Below are positions 26,901 to 41,900 of a stretch of 64,000 nucleotides of DNA, piece by piece; the first letter of the stretch is position 1, and each line of letters opens with the position of its first letter. The notes under the pieces are model-generated. The model did no database searches. It was not told where the DNA came from and worked only from the letters and a program-made list of their open reading frames with translations. A program made the translations under genes and the position numbers. Origin of the DNA: Liolophura sinensis (lineage: Eukaryota > Mollusca > Polyplacophora > Chitonida > Chitonidae). The DNA lies in contig NC_088295.1 of assembly GCF_032854445.1 (NCBI RefSeq), positions 32,539,385 through 32,603,384 of the forward strand, given 5' to 3'.

Positions 26901-29900
26901 TTTTCATTGACCTTCCCACTGGAAAAAAAAAAGTCAACTTGATTGTGAAATCTTCCGCCAAATCTAAACTAGCCAAATGAAGGCTCAAAATTTTATGTAC
27001 CTTTGCTTGCCTAGTGAAGAGCCTATGCATTTTAATTTGGACTTTTGGGTTTGATTTTGTTAAAACTAACAAAGATATTCACAACATTAACATGTAATCT
27101 TTTTTTTTTACCATGGGTAAAGTTGAAAACAATTACCAAAACAATGGGTGGTTAGATCAGGATTGTGATTGAGGGCTCCTAAAATGCTCAAAGGCTATAT
27201 CAATAGCTGGGCGAAGTTGCCATTGGCATATCAATACAACTTGGCTGTTTATATTTCAATACGCTGTCAGTTTTAGATTGACCCTTCCTCCGCAAAATTT
27301 CCACAAAAAGAATGATACTGTTAGATCATGAAAGCCTCCATTGGTACGGTGTGTATGTTTTGATGCAAACAAAGTGAGTGAAAACAGATTTTCTTACGAG
27401 AAGAAACATGTAATACTGAGTCTAATTTCTGTATTTAAAGGCGGAGCAGAGCAGTGGCTCGTTTTTACCAACTTTGTGTTCAACGTACAAAAAAAAAAAA
27501 AAGGCTTAAGTTGAACCCGATATGGTGGGTTGATCGGATTACATGCCACAGACAACTAATTTCACCTCAAGTTGCCTCCACTCACACGTATTGAGAACGG
27601 CCAAGGACTGAGTAGAAATTTAGTGTCTAACTAACATGTTCGCTGTACCTGTACGTGTGTTGTTCGTTTGCTGCACAAACTCTTACACATGAGCTTATAT
27701 TATAAATTAAGTTGTGTAATAGGCTATTACACAGGTTGCGTCCATCATTGCTCGTAGTCAACAAATCATTGTACACAAAAGACAATATAGCTCTAGAAAT
27801 CACCTGAGAGGCTTACATGTTTGCCTTGCACACTGACTCAAGACTGACCACTCAAAGCCTACTCAACCCATTCACTGGTGAGAGTGTATCCATCCACATC
27901 GCTGGCCAGTTGACACGTGTTGACTTTCTATATTGTCTATAATCATATGGGTGAGAACCATCAACCACCCACAGTAAGCTATTCAACTTATCTGATCAGA
28001 TTTGCCGACAGTCCTTGACCCTGTTTTGTCAACTTTCTCTCGAGTATTCCGACTACAAGTGTTGATCAGCTGGACAAAAAGGTCAATGAGTTACAGTATG
28101 TTTGAGTTTCATGAAGCCCCAAATTTTGTTTGTGGATGTGAAAACAATCTAATCAGCTGGGTCCAATCAGTCAAAATAGGATTCAGCTGACTGAATTTTT
28201 GTTGTGAAGATCTAAAATTCATGCAGTATAACTGGTGTAAAATACAAAGCACTTTTAAGGCTCTACCCCATCCATGAGGTTTACAAAAATAATTGTGTAA
28301 ATAAATTTATATGTTGCATCAAGATCTGGCGTACTGCAAAGCAAATATTTGACGTTTCACTATGTACAATCATATTTAATTCAACAGTTTCTTTTACTTT
28401 TAAGTTTCACTCTGAAATAAATAAACACCATACTGCATGTTTATCTTCACAAAATTCACACAACAGATAAACTTGTACAAAAGACACAAATGACACAATA
28501 AGTTATAAAACTTACAAGGTAGGATGTCAGTGTATCGGTTTTTCACACGATTATCCTCTAAGGATGCAGCTGTCACAGGCAACTTAGGGCTCAGTGTCTT
28601 CAGCCACTGCATGGTGTTGGGGAAACAAAAAGTACAAGGATAACTTACAATGACAACAACAATACCTACAGCGGTATGAAAAATGCTTCCCAGTACATGC
28701 ACATAAATCCTAGTACTACTAACAATATGGTGTGAGGGATTAGACTTTATCACACAAGTGCAATGTACAGGAAAAAAATCTCTGATGATATTCAATAACA
28801 AAATAATTAACACATAAATTTATTAATCTGTAACAGTGAGAGGCATGTGTAGATGTATATATATATATATATATATATACAGTGAGTGAGTGAGTGCTTG
28901 TTGTTTAATGTCGTACTTAGCAAGTGCCTCCTTGTTGCAGGATGGATTTCAACTGCTTTTTTATACAGTGCTGCTTCACCGAGACGACTTACTGAAGGCG
29001 AATAAGCAGCCCCGCCTGAGCCATTATACTGATACGGGTAAACCAGCCAGTGCACTTTCCCTTAATGATCAACACCAAGCAAGGAAGCTGCAACTTCCTC
29101 TTTTGAAGTCGTAGGCATGACCCGACCCAGGATTAACCCTGAATCTCCCAGCCCCGAAGCGAACTCTCAACCAACCGAGCCACCGGGGCAGCTATTGAAC
29201 TCTATAGATTACAGAAATGGGTTCCAATATTTAAGCATCTATACAAGTTTAAACTCTATCATAGTATTCATGTATAACAAAAATCTTGCATGAATCTTAC
29301 AAGGTATTCTTGGGAAAAGGTTAATTTACTGTCATGGTGCATGCCTTCCACCACATCATTCAGTTCACTGAGGTTAATGGGCCTGTAAACAGAGGCAGGG
29401 TAAACAGACATGACAGAGGCATGATCAGACTGTATCATCTGTGAATGTATTATCATTTAATAAACAAATACATCTCATCAACATTTCATTATCTGTCTTC
29501 ACAGCTTATCGAGAGCTTTATAATTAAATTCTATTCTGTATGTACTTGGTAAAATCACCACAAGGGCAGGCAACTTTCAAAGAATTTCATTAATGAATAT
29601 TATTTTTGATGTTGGAAATGATGTCTTGTTAATTATGATGTACATGCCCCTAAAGGAGCAGAATACACAAAAATGATGCAAACTTCATATGAATGACTGG
29701 ATAGTTAATTAAAAAATACTGTCTTGAATGAATTTTTTCAGCCTTTAATATAAAAAAAACTTGAAAATAATATTTGTAAGGTGAGTATATGAAACCAAAT
29801 CTTCGTACATATATAATGGTTCCAAATATTTATGCTCTACATGCCAATATGATACACTTATATTAATTTGTTTGGGTGTTTGAAGTTGGTCTTCCTTCTT

Positions 29901-32900
29901 CACAATTATGTTAAACCAGAATTTTGATTACATTTATATTTTCAATATATTCATAAATATTACACCTTACTTGGATGTAGGGTAATCCTCAGGCTCAGGT
30001 TCTTCATGAAAGGGAATGAAGATGGGTGACTGGGTCACATCTGATTCTGGGTAACTCCTGAAAGGAAAATTGTAGATCTTTTCCTTTGTCTTTCTTACAA
30101 TCATTCTTGAAAGGTTCTTCAAAACAAAGTTATTAACTAAGGTAAAAGTAGCTGGGCACCATTTACTTGAAACTGTAAGAACAAGTAACATGTAATAAAA
30201 GTTAGGGGCCAGAGAAATAACTTCTTTGTCTCATGAACAAATTGCTATTCACAATTAGACTTTGTATCTGATATTGATATATGGATTTAGGCTTATTTTT
30301 AACACTCAAATGTTTTTCAAAAATCTGCTAATTTACAAAATCATTGCTGAAAATACAAATTTCAAATAAAAACTGAGGGTCACCAAATTATTTTCATCTC
30401 AAGCACAAAATCACTTTAAACATGCAAGCATTAAAATAAACCAGGTCAGCTGTTTCCTAATAAACTCAAATGTCAAGTTCCTGTCAGTTAAGTGTTTGAC
30501 AGGAACTTTCAGTTTGACAGGAACTTTCAGAATGAAAGCGATTTTGAATGTAAACGAAGTATATAATATAAGTACACACATACAAGTATAAGCAGGCTAT
30601 TAATGACAGAATTTTACTGCAGAATGGAAGAACACATGTGTATGAACATGCCACAATGTATGCTACTGTCCATAAAAAATCATTTTATTAATTTCTGCTG
30701 TTGAATACATACGTGTCCTTCTGTTTCTGATGTTTAGATCGCACTGTGATCACAACAATAACGATGAGGAGAATGATTATCGCCAGGCCACATGACACGC
30801 TGACAGCAATGATTATTGTCTTGTAATCCTTTTCCTCTGTAACATCAGATATAATCAGATCTTGAGCTCTGTGAACACTCTGCTTTGTGTTTAATACACA
30901 CATTTATTCACCATTCGTACTGTCATATATTAATGTCACATTATGTCACATACTGATAAAGGTATCAGACGCTGACATTTTACAATCAAGGGATATCGTC
31001 TCTATTTCATCTGATAAATAAAAGCTTTCAAAAAGGTATACTAGTGCACGCATATCTTTAATTATAATTTATAAGAATGATAAACAATTCTAATTATTAA
31101 CAATTAACAACTCTCTAATTGAAACAAACACAAAGAACATGGCCAGTTTTAAATTATTTATTAGAATAACTATAGCAGTACGAATATTGATACAGAATAT
31201 AAGTTGTACATATAATACATTATTTATTATGCTAGCTGTTCATAAATAATTTAGATCAACACGACTAATATGTTCATATTCATCAAAGGTATATCAACCT
31301 TACACTATCTACAAGTCCCCATTCTACACACGGGCAATAACTGTGGAAATAACTGATAGACGCAACCCACACAAGCACACACACACACACATCCAGACAT
31401 GGTCTCTGTCATGTTTACAAAGTGTCAAGGCATTGACAAGGTAATGATGATGGACACACGGATGGATGAACTAAGTCACAAATAGAGAGACAAGCAGACA
31501 ACCTGATTGCTGTATCCATCCATATCATATGAGGAGGAGATAAAAATGGCTAAAATATCAAAAGCTTACGCACAAATCAACCTGGTTTTCAAGCCTGATC
31601 TAAGATCCTACCATGTGACCTGCACAAAATTTATTTTTATCTAGGATTAAATGGAGTGCAACTTCACTGCATTACCAAGACAGTATCAAAACATAATTTT
31701 ATTCCCTCATTTTTATGTAACATGTACTAAAATAATATGGAAAAGACATGAATATGAACTTTCCTTTTTATAGAATACGACTCGAACCAGTTCAACATGC
31801 TAAAAAACAAATCATGATTTTGATGTCAAATTTTCTTCCCATTAATTTAATGGCTCTTTTGCCAGGACACACCACATCATCCCGAAACCGTCTACATACA
31901 TGTATGTGTATCATCTATGCTTGTATTTTTTATCCCACCACTTTTATATCTCTCCTTGTTTATGTGGCATGTCAAAGAAACCAAAATCTCTCCTAGTAAG
32001 CTGAATCATGATACGAACACTGCTGTCAAAATTTTGATTATCAGTTGTACAATCATTCATCATGTTTCATGATGATGTCTTTTCAACTTCATCATCTTCA
32101 ACTTCCTCTACCTGGCACAAAGAACTGTTGGCATCTGCTAAAATGAAGAAACACAGCAGCTACGCAATACCTTTGTATCAGCCCTAATTTGCAGATTTGT
32201 GTACTATCCAAAAATAATAAAATTACTTCTAAAAGAGTCAACAGTTGCCAACAAATCTCTCAAATAAAAAAATCAACAACAATATTTATTATTGTTATAA
32301 ATTCCTATTTGGTACCCACAGGGGAGCACCTCAAAATATAAGAACATAACAATGGCTTCAGAAACTCAATAGTACATATAAAGGTACTAACCTTTACGAG
32401 CTTTCAGTATGATCTCTGCTCTGAAAACACGCGCGTTGAAACGGGGAAAACAGCAATCCCTATATTGTACTAGGTTTTGACCGTTCATACGGAGTTTACA
32501 TTTTCCACACAAAATATGATTATTAAAATATGTACCTATTATGGTTTTACTTTGAAACTTTGATAGGTAAAACTGGCATCACATAAATTTTGAGTAATAT
32601 GTCTAGAGAAAAGATTTTTACAGCAAAAATGATACCAGTTACCAGATACCTGGTAGTAATTTGACATATTTGTGATGTTATATATTACAGAACAACATAT
32701 TCTATAGCTTTGTGGTTTCTAAAACACAAAAATTTAGGTGGAAAATACTGCAGACAGAGAATCAAATGATTTTTCAGTAAGGAACTCTGTGTCCTATTCT
32801 ATTATTTATTTATTGATTTGGCAGATTTATGGTGCCACTGTAGCAAAATCTGTAGCACTTTTATGACAGCTGTCAGGGTAATGGTTGGAGCCTGAGGCAA

Positions 32901-35900
32901 GCCAAATACCCAGAGCAAACCACTGCCCTTTGGCAAATACATGACAGGCCTGCTGACTTAAAGCCAAAACCGAAACTGCCAGAACTGCATTTAAACTTGT
33001 GCTCTAATTTGTCAAGTCTTGTCATCAGATATACAGTGAGCCAGCGCTTTTGAGGAAGCAAGCCAAGGCTGAAGTGTAATTGGCTGGGGAAAGCATTAAG
33101 TGCCAATATTTTCTAACACCATACTGAATAGAAATAACAAACCTACTGTATGACTGATGCCAAGAATTCAGTTTCATTTTATGATCTAAACTATATATAT
33201 CAGTGTTTCAGCAAGACAAAATATGAAAAGCATTTGGCCTAAAAGGCAATTCAGAGATGTAGACATACCTTTGGTTCTATATCCCCCAACATACTTCGTC
33301 TCAGTGCATCCCCCTGCAGTACAGGAAAAGGCTTTCACTCTGTAAGGACAAATTCCCTGACTATTCATAGCTGTTATAGCAATTTATAGCAAACAGAAAG
33401 AAGAGACATTACAATTCACCTTTAACTCCCTCTTTCAACCTAAATAATCCCTCCCTTGATCTCTTTCACCTAAACAAGCCTACTCACATTATTTTCTGTG
33501 CGGTCTGTAACCTTACACTTTCTGCTCACCACATGTATGTATTGGTTATCGACAACTTGATCACCTAAAGAGTTACCAATTAAATTCAGAATGCCAATGT
33601 GAAGAAATGATCAAAAACAAAACTTTGGATTTTTATGCAGTCCATACCTACCTACTTCAACAGCGTGACAGACATTTTCAAAATTATATATGATTTACTT
33701 CTCACTTCAATGATGCTTTACCTGTACTCCATGCCTGGAAGCAGGGGACCATTACAGAAACTGTTCACACCTTTTGTACTACAGTTTGTGTCTTCTCCCA
33801 CAGTTAATGTAATAGCTGCTTCCCTCTTGGATCGACTACCACCAACTTGAGGGGTGGAAACAGAAAGAATGAAACTAATTTCAAGTCCAACTATATAGGA
33901 TCAGTTCCTAGAATAAAGGCTTAACTAAACATAGTTTGAGCTACGGGTAGAAAACAGTTATACAATAGCAACACATCACATAAGAAAGTGGCGCCAGCAC
34001 TTAAACTGATTTTGAACCTGTTTGATTAAAGTTGTTGAAATTTTTAATAGTTTTGTTTCTAGTGTCATAAAACCTCTGTAAAGTTTCTTTAGACTGTGTG
34101 CTCTTTGTCTAAAAATCAGATACAATGTACTGGCTCATACTGGCAATTTCCCGACATGGAGTCAAAAATACTCACTTTATTTTCAAAGCATCTCATAAAG
34201 TAGAGCCTTTCTGGATCAGCCATATTCATATTGACACATATGAAACAATCTGAGGATTCTCCATAACCTGTGCTTTATGTATCACTGTCTTATTTTCATC
34301 ATGAAAAGGCTTTTTATTCAGCTTTAAAGTAACATGTTGGAATATATATAGAGAAGCTTATACCTGTCTGAATAGACCAGCCTAAAGGGGTAGCTCTATA
34401 GGGAAGTTGGAAATTATCTTCGTTGGCTTTGTACCAGTTGTTAAACTCTATAAAATGGTCAGCTTTCATATTAGCCACTGTACTGGAGGCTACAACAGAG
34501 AAAGGCAAAACAAAAAAAAAAAAAAAAAAAAGCAAACTGAGTTCTGTGCATGATAACTTATCAGTCAACAAAGCACTCAACAGAAGTTAATCTATCTATG
34601 ACAACCGACAAACTGATCTATTGAATTTTCAGCATTGGAGAGAATATATTTACAAGATTCAAGCTTCTGTAATGAAACAAATCTGACACCAACTAAATGT
34701 GTCTTCTGCTTCAAACAAAACATATATGTTAATTGGATAATTGGCACAGTCCTACTTACTTCACTGAGGACACTTAAGCACTCAAAACTAAAACATAAAA
34801 GTTCATGTTTAGTACCATAAATCTGAAATGATCACCTAGTACACATCTTGGCAATCATTACCTGTAGGTTCATCACTTTGCACTGCATCAACAACAAGGC
34901 CATAGTCTGTGATTTTTCCATTGGTATCATTTGAGAAGAAATCTGTTGTGATTGTGATAGTGAAGGAACTGGCACTCTCTGGTTCAGACGAGGAGGGTTT
35001 GGTGTCAGAGCAGCCTATCACACAGCCGGTCGGTTGTGGTGGATCTGAGCAGAGAAAACCAGCACCATGATAAAAACACAAACAGCTATTCAGTGTCGTG
35101 CTCAAGAACACTTGACTTGAATATACATACATGTATGACAGCAGTCAGTTCCATTAATGGAGGAAACAGTAGTTCCCAGGATAAACCACTGACCTTTGGC
35201 AAGTAACAAATACACTTTCCCACATGCGATGTATAAATTCTCACTTTATTGGTGAAGGGCAATTCCAAGTGCTGTACTTTCTTAGAATAAACGTTCACTG
35301 TGATTACCAAATCGGAAATGTCCGGTGTAACTTTACTGAGGTAAGCTCAGATAAACTCAAGGATTTCACCAAAGGAACAAATTCCAGGAACATTAATTAC
35401 CTGTATCAACATTCATGCCATCACAAATTCAGGGAAATACAAGAAAACAGATGTATTGTACATACCAATGATGCTTTTACTAAATGACTGTCACTAAGCT
35501 ATTACATGGGTACAACAAATGAAATGAAACATGAGAGGAAAATCATCACATGCTCTAAATGTTCGGGTTAAAATGCTGAACTTTCACTTTATGAAAACAT
35601 AAGCTATCAGTCACAATGTTGCAGACCACAACTACTGAATTACATGAATCCTCATTTAAATGTAGATGTTGGAGAATGTCCTCCATGTCTGCTTTTACAC
35701 CAAATCTGCACTTACTTCCAGCAGGAGAGTAGTGTATTCTTGTCAACACTTCACCTTGGCAACACACACTCCCTGCAGATATCTGTGTGAGAGATAGACA
35801 AACTTTTATGACTTTCATAATCAGCTGACCAAGCTGTGTTTTCAACTTGTTCGGACAAAGGCTTGAGCTGCAATTATTATTAACCATAGTTAATTTTGCA

Positions 35901-38900
35901 ACAATACACTGGCTTGACAGGTGTTGTTTTGACAGATTTCAAAATAATTGACATTGTCCATGAAGTACATTTTCAAATGTACTTTATTGTTGTTGCACAT
36001 GCTGGTCTCTTTTAAACCAGCCAAGATCTTGTCTTCCTGATACTCTTGTCTGGTCTAGAAAAAACTTGTTACAAGCAGTTTACAGATGTTCCATTTTAAA
36101 TACCAGGAAATGGCTGAGCAGATTCAAGTTATAGTGAATGTGGTGACTGTGTACATACACTTTAGCTAACAACCATGGGTATTTAAATACTGCTTTCAAA
36201 ACACCTTTCTGAGACCAGCATGCAGAACTCTCAGAATCACACAATATGCAAATTAATCATAAGTAAAGTTTTAGGTCCTTTAATGTACACTGATATGGAT
36301 TAAATTTTTTGGAACAAATGGTAAAATGTCAGGATATTGGTTTTCACTGCTGGAATTTCTGACAGCCTGACGAGTAGCTCCAGTTAGATTTCTAACTAAT
36401 AAAAAGTTCTGGTTGTCAGGCTAGTAACTTGAAATTCTTACATTTTCCAAAGCAGCTTTTCCATCACACACATGTAGCTGAATAATACTAGTACTTACTT
36501 CATAGGTATAATTCTTCTCAGGTTCAACAGACACTGTTTGTGCGTAACGTGCTTCCCTGGCTGGTGACCAAGGAAGGATGAATACCGTCTCATTATCATA
36601 TTGCATTCCAGACAGCTGAAATATAACAAAAGGTCCAGGCATTCTGATAATGCTCATTTACCAGATTCTGTACACAATAAATACCACATATTTTTCTGAC
36701 TGGTGTTTTTCGCCATACTCAAAAGACTATTTCACCTATATGATGGCGGCCAGCATTATGGTGGGAGAAAACCTGGCAGTGCCCTGGGAAACCCAGAGCC
36801 ATCCACAGCTATAAATACTATAAAACAGATCAATAACTTTGCACAGTTAAATGTAAATCCTAATGAAATAAACAGATAAACAAACAAACATCGCTGAAAA
36901 TGTCGGGCAAGCCCTGTTAACTCAACACTGAGTTGTATAACTATAAATTGGACTCTGTAGTCTCTGGCATATGACATGCAAACTGTAAGTCATCCATATG
37001 GTGTGTGTGAGACAGATGTGATAGTGCACAATAATTCTTCACACATTTCATCATAACATCTTTCCAACACTTCTAATAATAGCAATAATAATATCTTTAT
37101 TTATTGAAGGCAGCTCAATTTACAAGGAAACTGTTCTTCTGCAAGGCCTTCACAGTCAAAACAATCTATAGGAAACGTACTTCAGAGTTCAATCAAAAAA
37201 ATACATCAATATCATACACATATATAACAAGACAAAGCTTCATGTAGTTTGAAAAGTGAAGCTACACATATTCATACATACAAAAAAACAACAACACAAC
37301 CAATAGTGCCGTCTGCACATCTATCTCAACAAGCAGGAGTAGTAGGGTAGTTGGCGACAGCGAATGTCACATGTAAGGATGTTGTCAATATACAATGTAA
37401 CATACCTTGTAGGTCACAGTGAAGTTAGTGATGTTGGCGTTTCTGTCTCTCAGTAGCGGAGCCTTCCATGTAACATTCAGGCTGTGAAACGTATCCTGTA
37501 TTTGTCTGATTTCCAGCTGGGTCACTTTACCTGGAGCTAATCAAATATTTACAGAAACATGAAAAAATATGTGACACACTGAAGGAAAATAATGTAAACA
37601 TCTCTTGTTATCAACAGCTTGACCAGATAAGACCAGGCTTTTGACCAGATTTTAAGAACATAGCGGCAAGTACATAATTTACATCTCAAAGAACGTGAAA
37701 ACCACAGAGGTTGACATGACAAATGTCCAGGCCTGATTTGTAGAATCCAGCCTAATGACTGCGGAATTGCTCTAAAAAATAAAAATAACACCTGTCAACA
37801 GTTCAAGTCCAAAGAAAAAACACATGTAGACAAATCTTCGTATTTTGGAAAAAAAGGCGAGTTGACCTATAATTGGCATATACATGTACTACAATTACTG
37901 TGTTTTCACCAGGTTAATTATTCTCACAAAGCAGATAAGCATTCACACATAACTGATCATGGTGCCAGAGCGACCCTTCTGTTCTTGAACAATCAGGCTG
38001 CACTAGAGAAAGGGAAATTACTTAAGCCTGTAAATGTATATCTATATTTTCTATCATGTTCTGTCTTACTAACCTGCTTCCAGTGTTCTAAATTCAGTTG
38101 TATTTGTAGATGGACCATTTCCCACTTCTGTTGAAGCCATCACTTTAACTTTGTAAGGCCAAAATTCTTCTAATCCCTCAATGGATGAACAATTGTTTTC
38201 AAAATCTGAAATAAAAGCTAGCATATGAATATTCAGTTTTAAGGTCAATGTTATTGGTGAAGAAACTATGGAGCTTCCATCATGTCTTTTACATGGAAAA
38301 TGGTTTCCGTGGATGTACAGTACATGCATAAGACTGTGCCAATGCTCTCAAGTGACAAATGCTATCCACACACTGGTTGCAAGGCCCCCAGAACAAATTA
38401 TCTATACTTATTTATTTGATTGGCACTAATGCCATACACAAGAATTGTTTACTTATATGATGACAGTCACATATATGAGTGGAGGAACGTGGAGTGAAAG
38501 ACTCCACTTTCTTGCATGTGAATACAAATCTGCACACAATATTGATGCAAGACTAGTGATCTTCAACGGACGTTAGACTGCGCAAACTGCTACACAAGCA
38601 TTGATGATTACTTACTTAAGATAACATACTTAGCTGATATGGATTCATTAAGTAATGAAATAATTTTCATCAAATAAAGGATTGCACTGTAGTCACAAAT
38701 CTACTGTCTCTCACTTGGACATTACTAAATGACATTTAAATGTATTATTGTTTCCATCAACTTGTGTTACGGATTGATGCATTTCGCTAACCTTTGGGCA
38801 CCCACCATATTGCATGTAATATACATCAAAAGCAGGGATAATCGACAAATAAATTTTGTGTTCACACAGTTTCTCAGTTGTGAAGACTTCGCCTGAATAT

Positions 38901-41900
38901 ATGTATTTCCCAAAAATAAACTGCTTTTAGAAGGCATAACAAATCTAAAATGGAGAAAGGATTAAAATGACCTTAACATACATGGTTTCTAGTTTCTGGA
39001 TGGCTAATGTTTGGATCAATTGATATAGACTCAATCACCTCATCTTTGGCAAATACGGTTCCTATTGTGTTTTCATGATCAAACTAGTCATGGATGTTTT
39101 GGTAAATTCATCTAGCGTTTTATGGCACGGCGAGGACCAGATTTGGGATTTGTAATTTCTGTGAGGTCTGGCTTGCATTGTTAGTGATAGATAATCCTGC
39201 CATGAATAGCCATTCATCCCACAGAGGTGCAGCAACTTCTGCTGAAAAAGCGACAGTCGCAGATCATCTAATAAAAGTACTGCCTTCATATCCCAATGAA
39301 ATGTTTTATAACGTGTTAAATAATCAGCGTATTTGTCACCTAATAATTGTTTGAAACATATCCACTTATCTCAGGTTTTCTCTGAATGAAAAGCAGGTAC
39401 AATGAACAAATAGGTTTAGAGTTCACAAAGTTTCTCGGTTGTGACGACTTTGTTTAAATAAATTTTTTTCACTAAAATAAACAGCTTTTAGAAGGCATAA
39501 CAAAGGACTAAAATGACCTTAACATACATGGTTTCTAGTGTCTGCATGGATAATTTTAGGATCCACTGACATACACTGTTTTCCAACAAGTGGTGTTTTT
39601 GTATACATGCATCTTTGGGAAATAGGGTTCCTGTTGTGTTTTCATGATCATACTAGTTATGGATGTTTTGATAAATTCATCTAGCGTTTTATGGTATGTG
39701 AGGACCAGATTCGCAGGTTTATTATTCCTATGCTGTCTAGCTTACACGTGTATTTATCTTGTAATGTATCAGGACTAAAGTTAGGTGTTACCAGTAAAGG
39801 TCTGTTAACTTCACAACTAGTATGGTCTGGTTCATGTGATGGCGACAACAGTCAATAAAAACCGAAACAAATTCCCTGTATTCTTCAGTGTAATAATTAC
39901 CGACTGGCTATATATGTGTGATCATGGAGGTATATATACTCCATGGAGGAACAACTTGGGCCCTTCATAGTGTTCAGTGTACGATATCGATATAACAGGA
40001 CTTGGGCCTTGTTTTAACAGGGGATTAGGCTGTCTGCCATGTGGCAAGTCTTCGCGCATGCGAAGCAGCTTCTGGCCCCTGGGGTAAAAGGTATTCAGAA
40101 TGCTCCCAGTTGTTCATCGCTTACTCAATTTGCTTGGAAATATCATGTTCACATTATAAACATGCTACCAATAGTTGAATAGTAATGACCACTCATGCAT
40201 GGTTTGTGTGCCTGATAAAGACGACCATTTCTGATTTGTTACAAGCAAATGAAGATACTACATGTGTACAGAGATACAAGCCTTTTGTCAATGCAAGAGG
40301 TACTTCACTTGTTTTTGTCCAAACACAAGAAAAGTATTTTTAAAGTATATTTACAAATAGTTCTAATATAAAGACTTTTTCATCGATTCATTAGTTCCCT
40401 TTCGTTAATGGACATGCATAAGTTGAAAACTCAACTTCATGGTGTTAGTTAGAATTTCCGTTCATTAGATTTTACCATAAAGAGCCATTTTTAAACAATC
40501 ATCAAATAACATGCCGCCAATGTATATATTATAACTGTGGAGGTTTGAAGAAGGATGACATTCCCGTCCAATCTGAGCTGGATTTGACCATATTCCATTT
40601 CAATGCACCACAGTTTATTAACCTCTGCCATGATAGAACACGATGGAATGCTGCCCTTGCAAATGTCCCCATAAGCAGTGGTTCACAGGTTATAGGCCTA
40701 CAGACAAACATTAGCAGGAAGCTTATACTTTCAACAGAGGCAGGTATTCACTGCATGTAATCCTCTTCGGTGAGTTATATTTTTAAAATCAGTGAGGACT
40801 GCGCATGCGCACCTGTCGATCAGCAGTGATTTTCGAGAAATGTAAGAATATAGTGTTTACAAAAATGAAAATTTTTAAGAAACCATTTATGAGGCCCTAA
40901 ATTGCCACATGTGCACATTCAGTTAAGTATTTCTCCAATCTTATTTTTCTAAATTCAGATCGTTAGTTGTGTGGAAATGTGAATTTATGGAATTCAAACA
41001 TGACCAATTTTTGATATTTATGAAAAAGGCCCATGTATTTCAAATGGGCAATTTTCTCAATTTTCAATCATTATTTAAAATGAATTGAGCTCTACTATGC
41101 CCAGAAATTATGAAAGAGGCAGTCCACCCTAAGTCCTACTAGAGGCGCGGTATAATACACTGGACACCAAAGAAAAAAGTGATATATTAAAATTAAGCGG
41201 GACTGAAGCTCCCCTCCTGAATTTAAAGTGGGGGAGCTAATTAAGCCTCCCATCTCCTTGAAATAATGTTTTTTCTATAGACCAAATAACATTGGCTGAG
41301 CGGTTTGAATAAAAATGCTTAACAAATAATGGACAACATGCAGTTTGTCCCGGATTTATAACAACTTGTTTCACTAGAAAATGTCGAAGTTTTGTCTCCG
41401 GCGATATATCTGATGAGAGTTTCTGGGGCTTAGGCAGCCCCTGGATCCTCATCTGATGGGTACCCAAAATTATGTGGCACCTGAGATACCAGTAATATAT
41501 TAAATGCTCAAACAGATTATGGACATGGACGTTGCCGTTTCACTTTATCCGTACGTTTGTTTCAGATTCACCGAGAAGCCCAGTCAGGTGGTAGCATACC
41601 TTGCCAGGTACAGGCCCAAACATCTATTGGAGACAGATTGCCGCTATGCTAATGGCATTTGGAGTGCAGAATCCGGTTCGAAATACTGCTGTTTGTTATT
41701 TTGGGGGTTTTTTTTTTTGGTTTCTTGGAGCAAACAAATCCTCTGGTGTGAATTTTCTTACAATGTTTTGTGTCCACATGGGGCTATTCACATCGTTGTT
41801 TGTTCCACTCAGGTAAATTCTCAGCTACCCGAATTATGGATTGTTGAAACATCTTTACATTTATTAGACTAAAATGCAACTAAAATTTTGGTTGGTGCGA

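Noticed and set aside
28400-28813. A 137-codon minus-strand frame as a stand-alone protein
   Set aside because: Only the part 28516-28606 matches the PTP domain and it is in a different frame register from most of this open frame; the rest is intron.
32112-32137. A 26-bp exon-like stretch (ttttag acceptor, gtagag donor) between the last extracellular exon and the transmembrane exon
   Set aside because: Including it changes the phase (26 nt) and breaks the frame into the transmembrane exon. The direct join of 33269 to 30836 is in phase.
35555-35887. A 110-codon minus-strand frame as an independent gene
   Set aside because: It is a read-through of the short real exon 35716-35782 into both flanking introns.
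41504-41872. A 122-codon plus-strand frame with hydrophobic stretches, and an overlapping 71-codon frame
   Set aside because: Two overlapping frames, no recognisable family, low-complexity T/G run inside, no matching neighbouring exon. Chance is likely, though an old transposon relic is possible.
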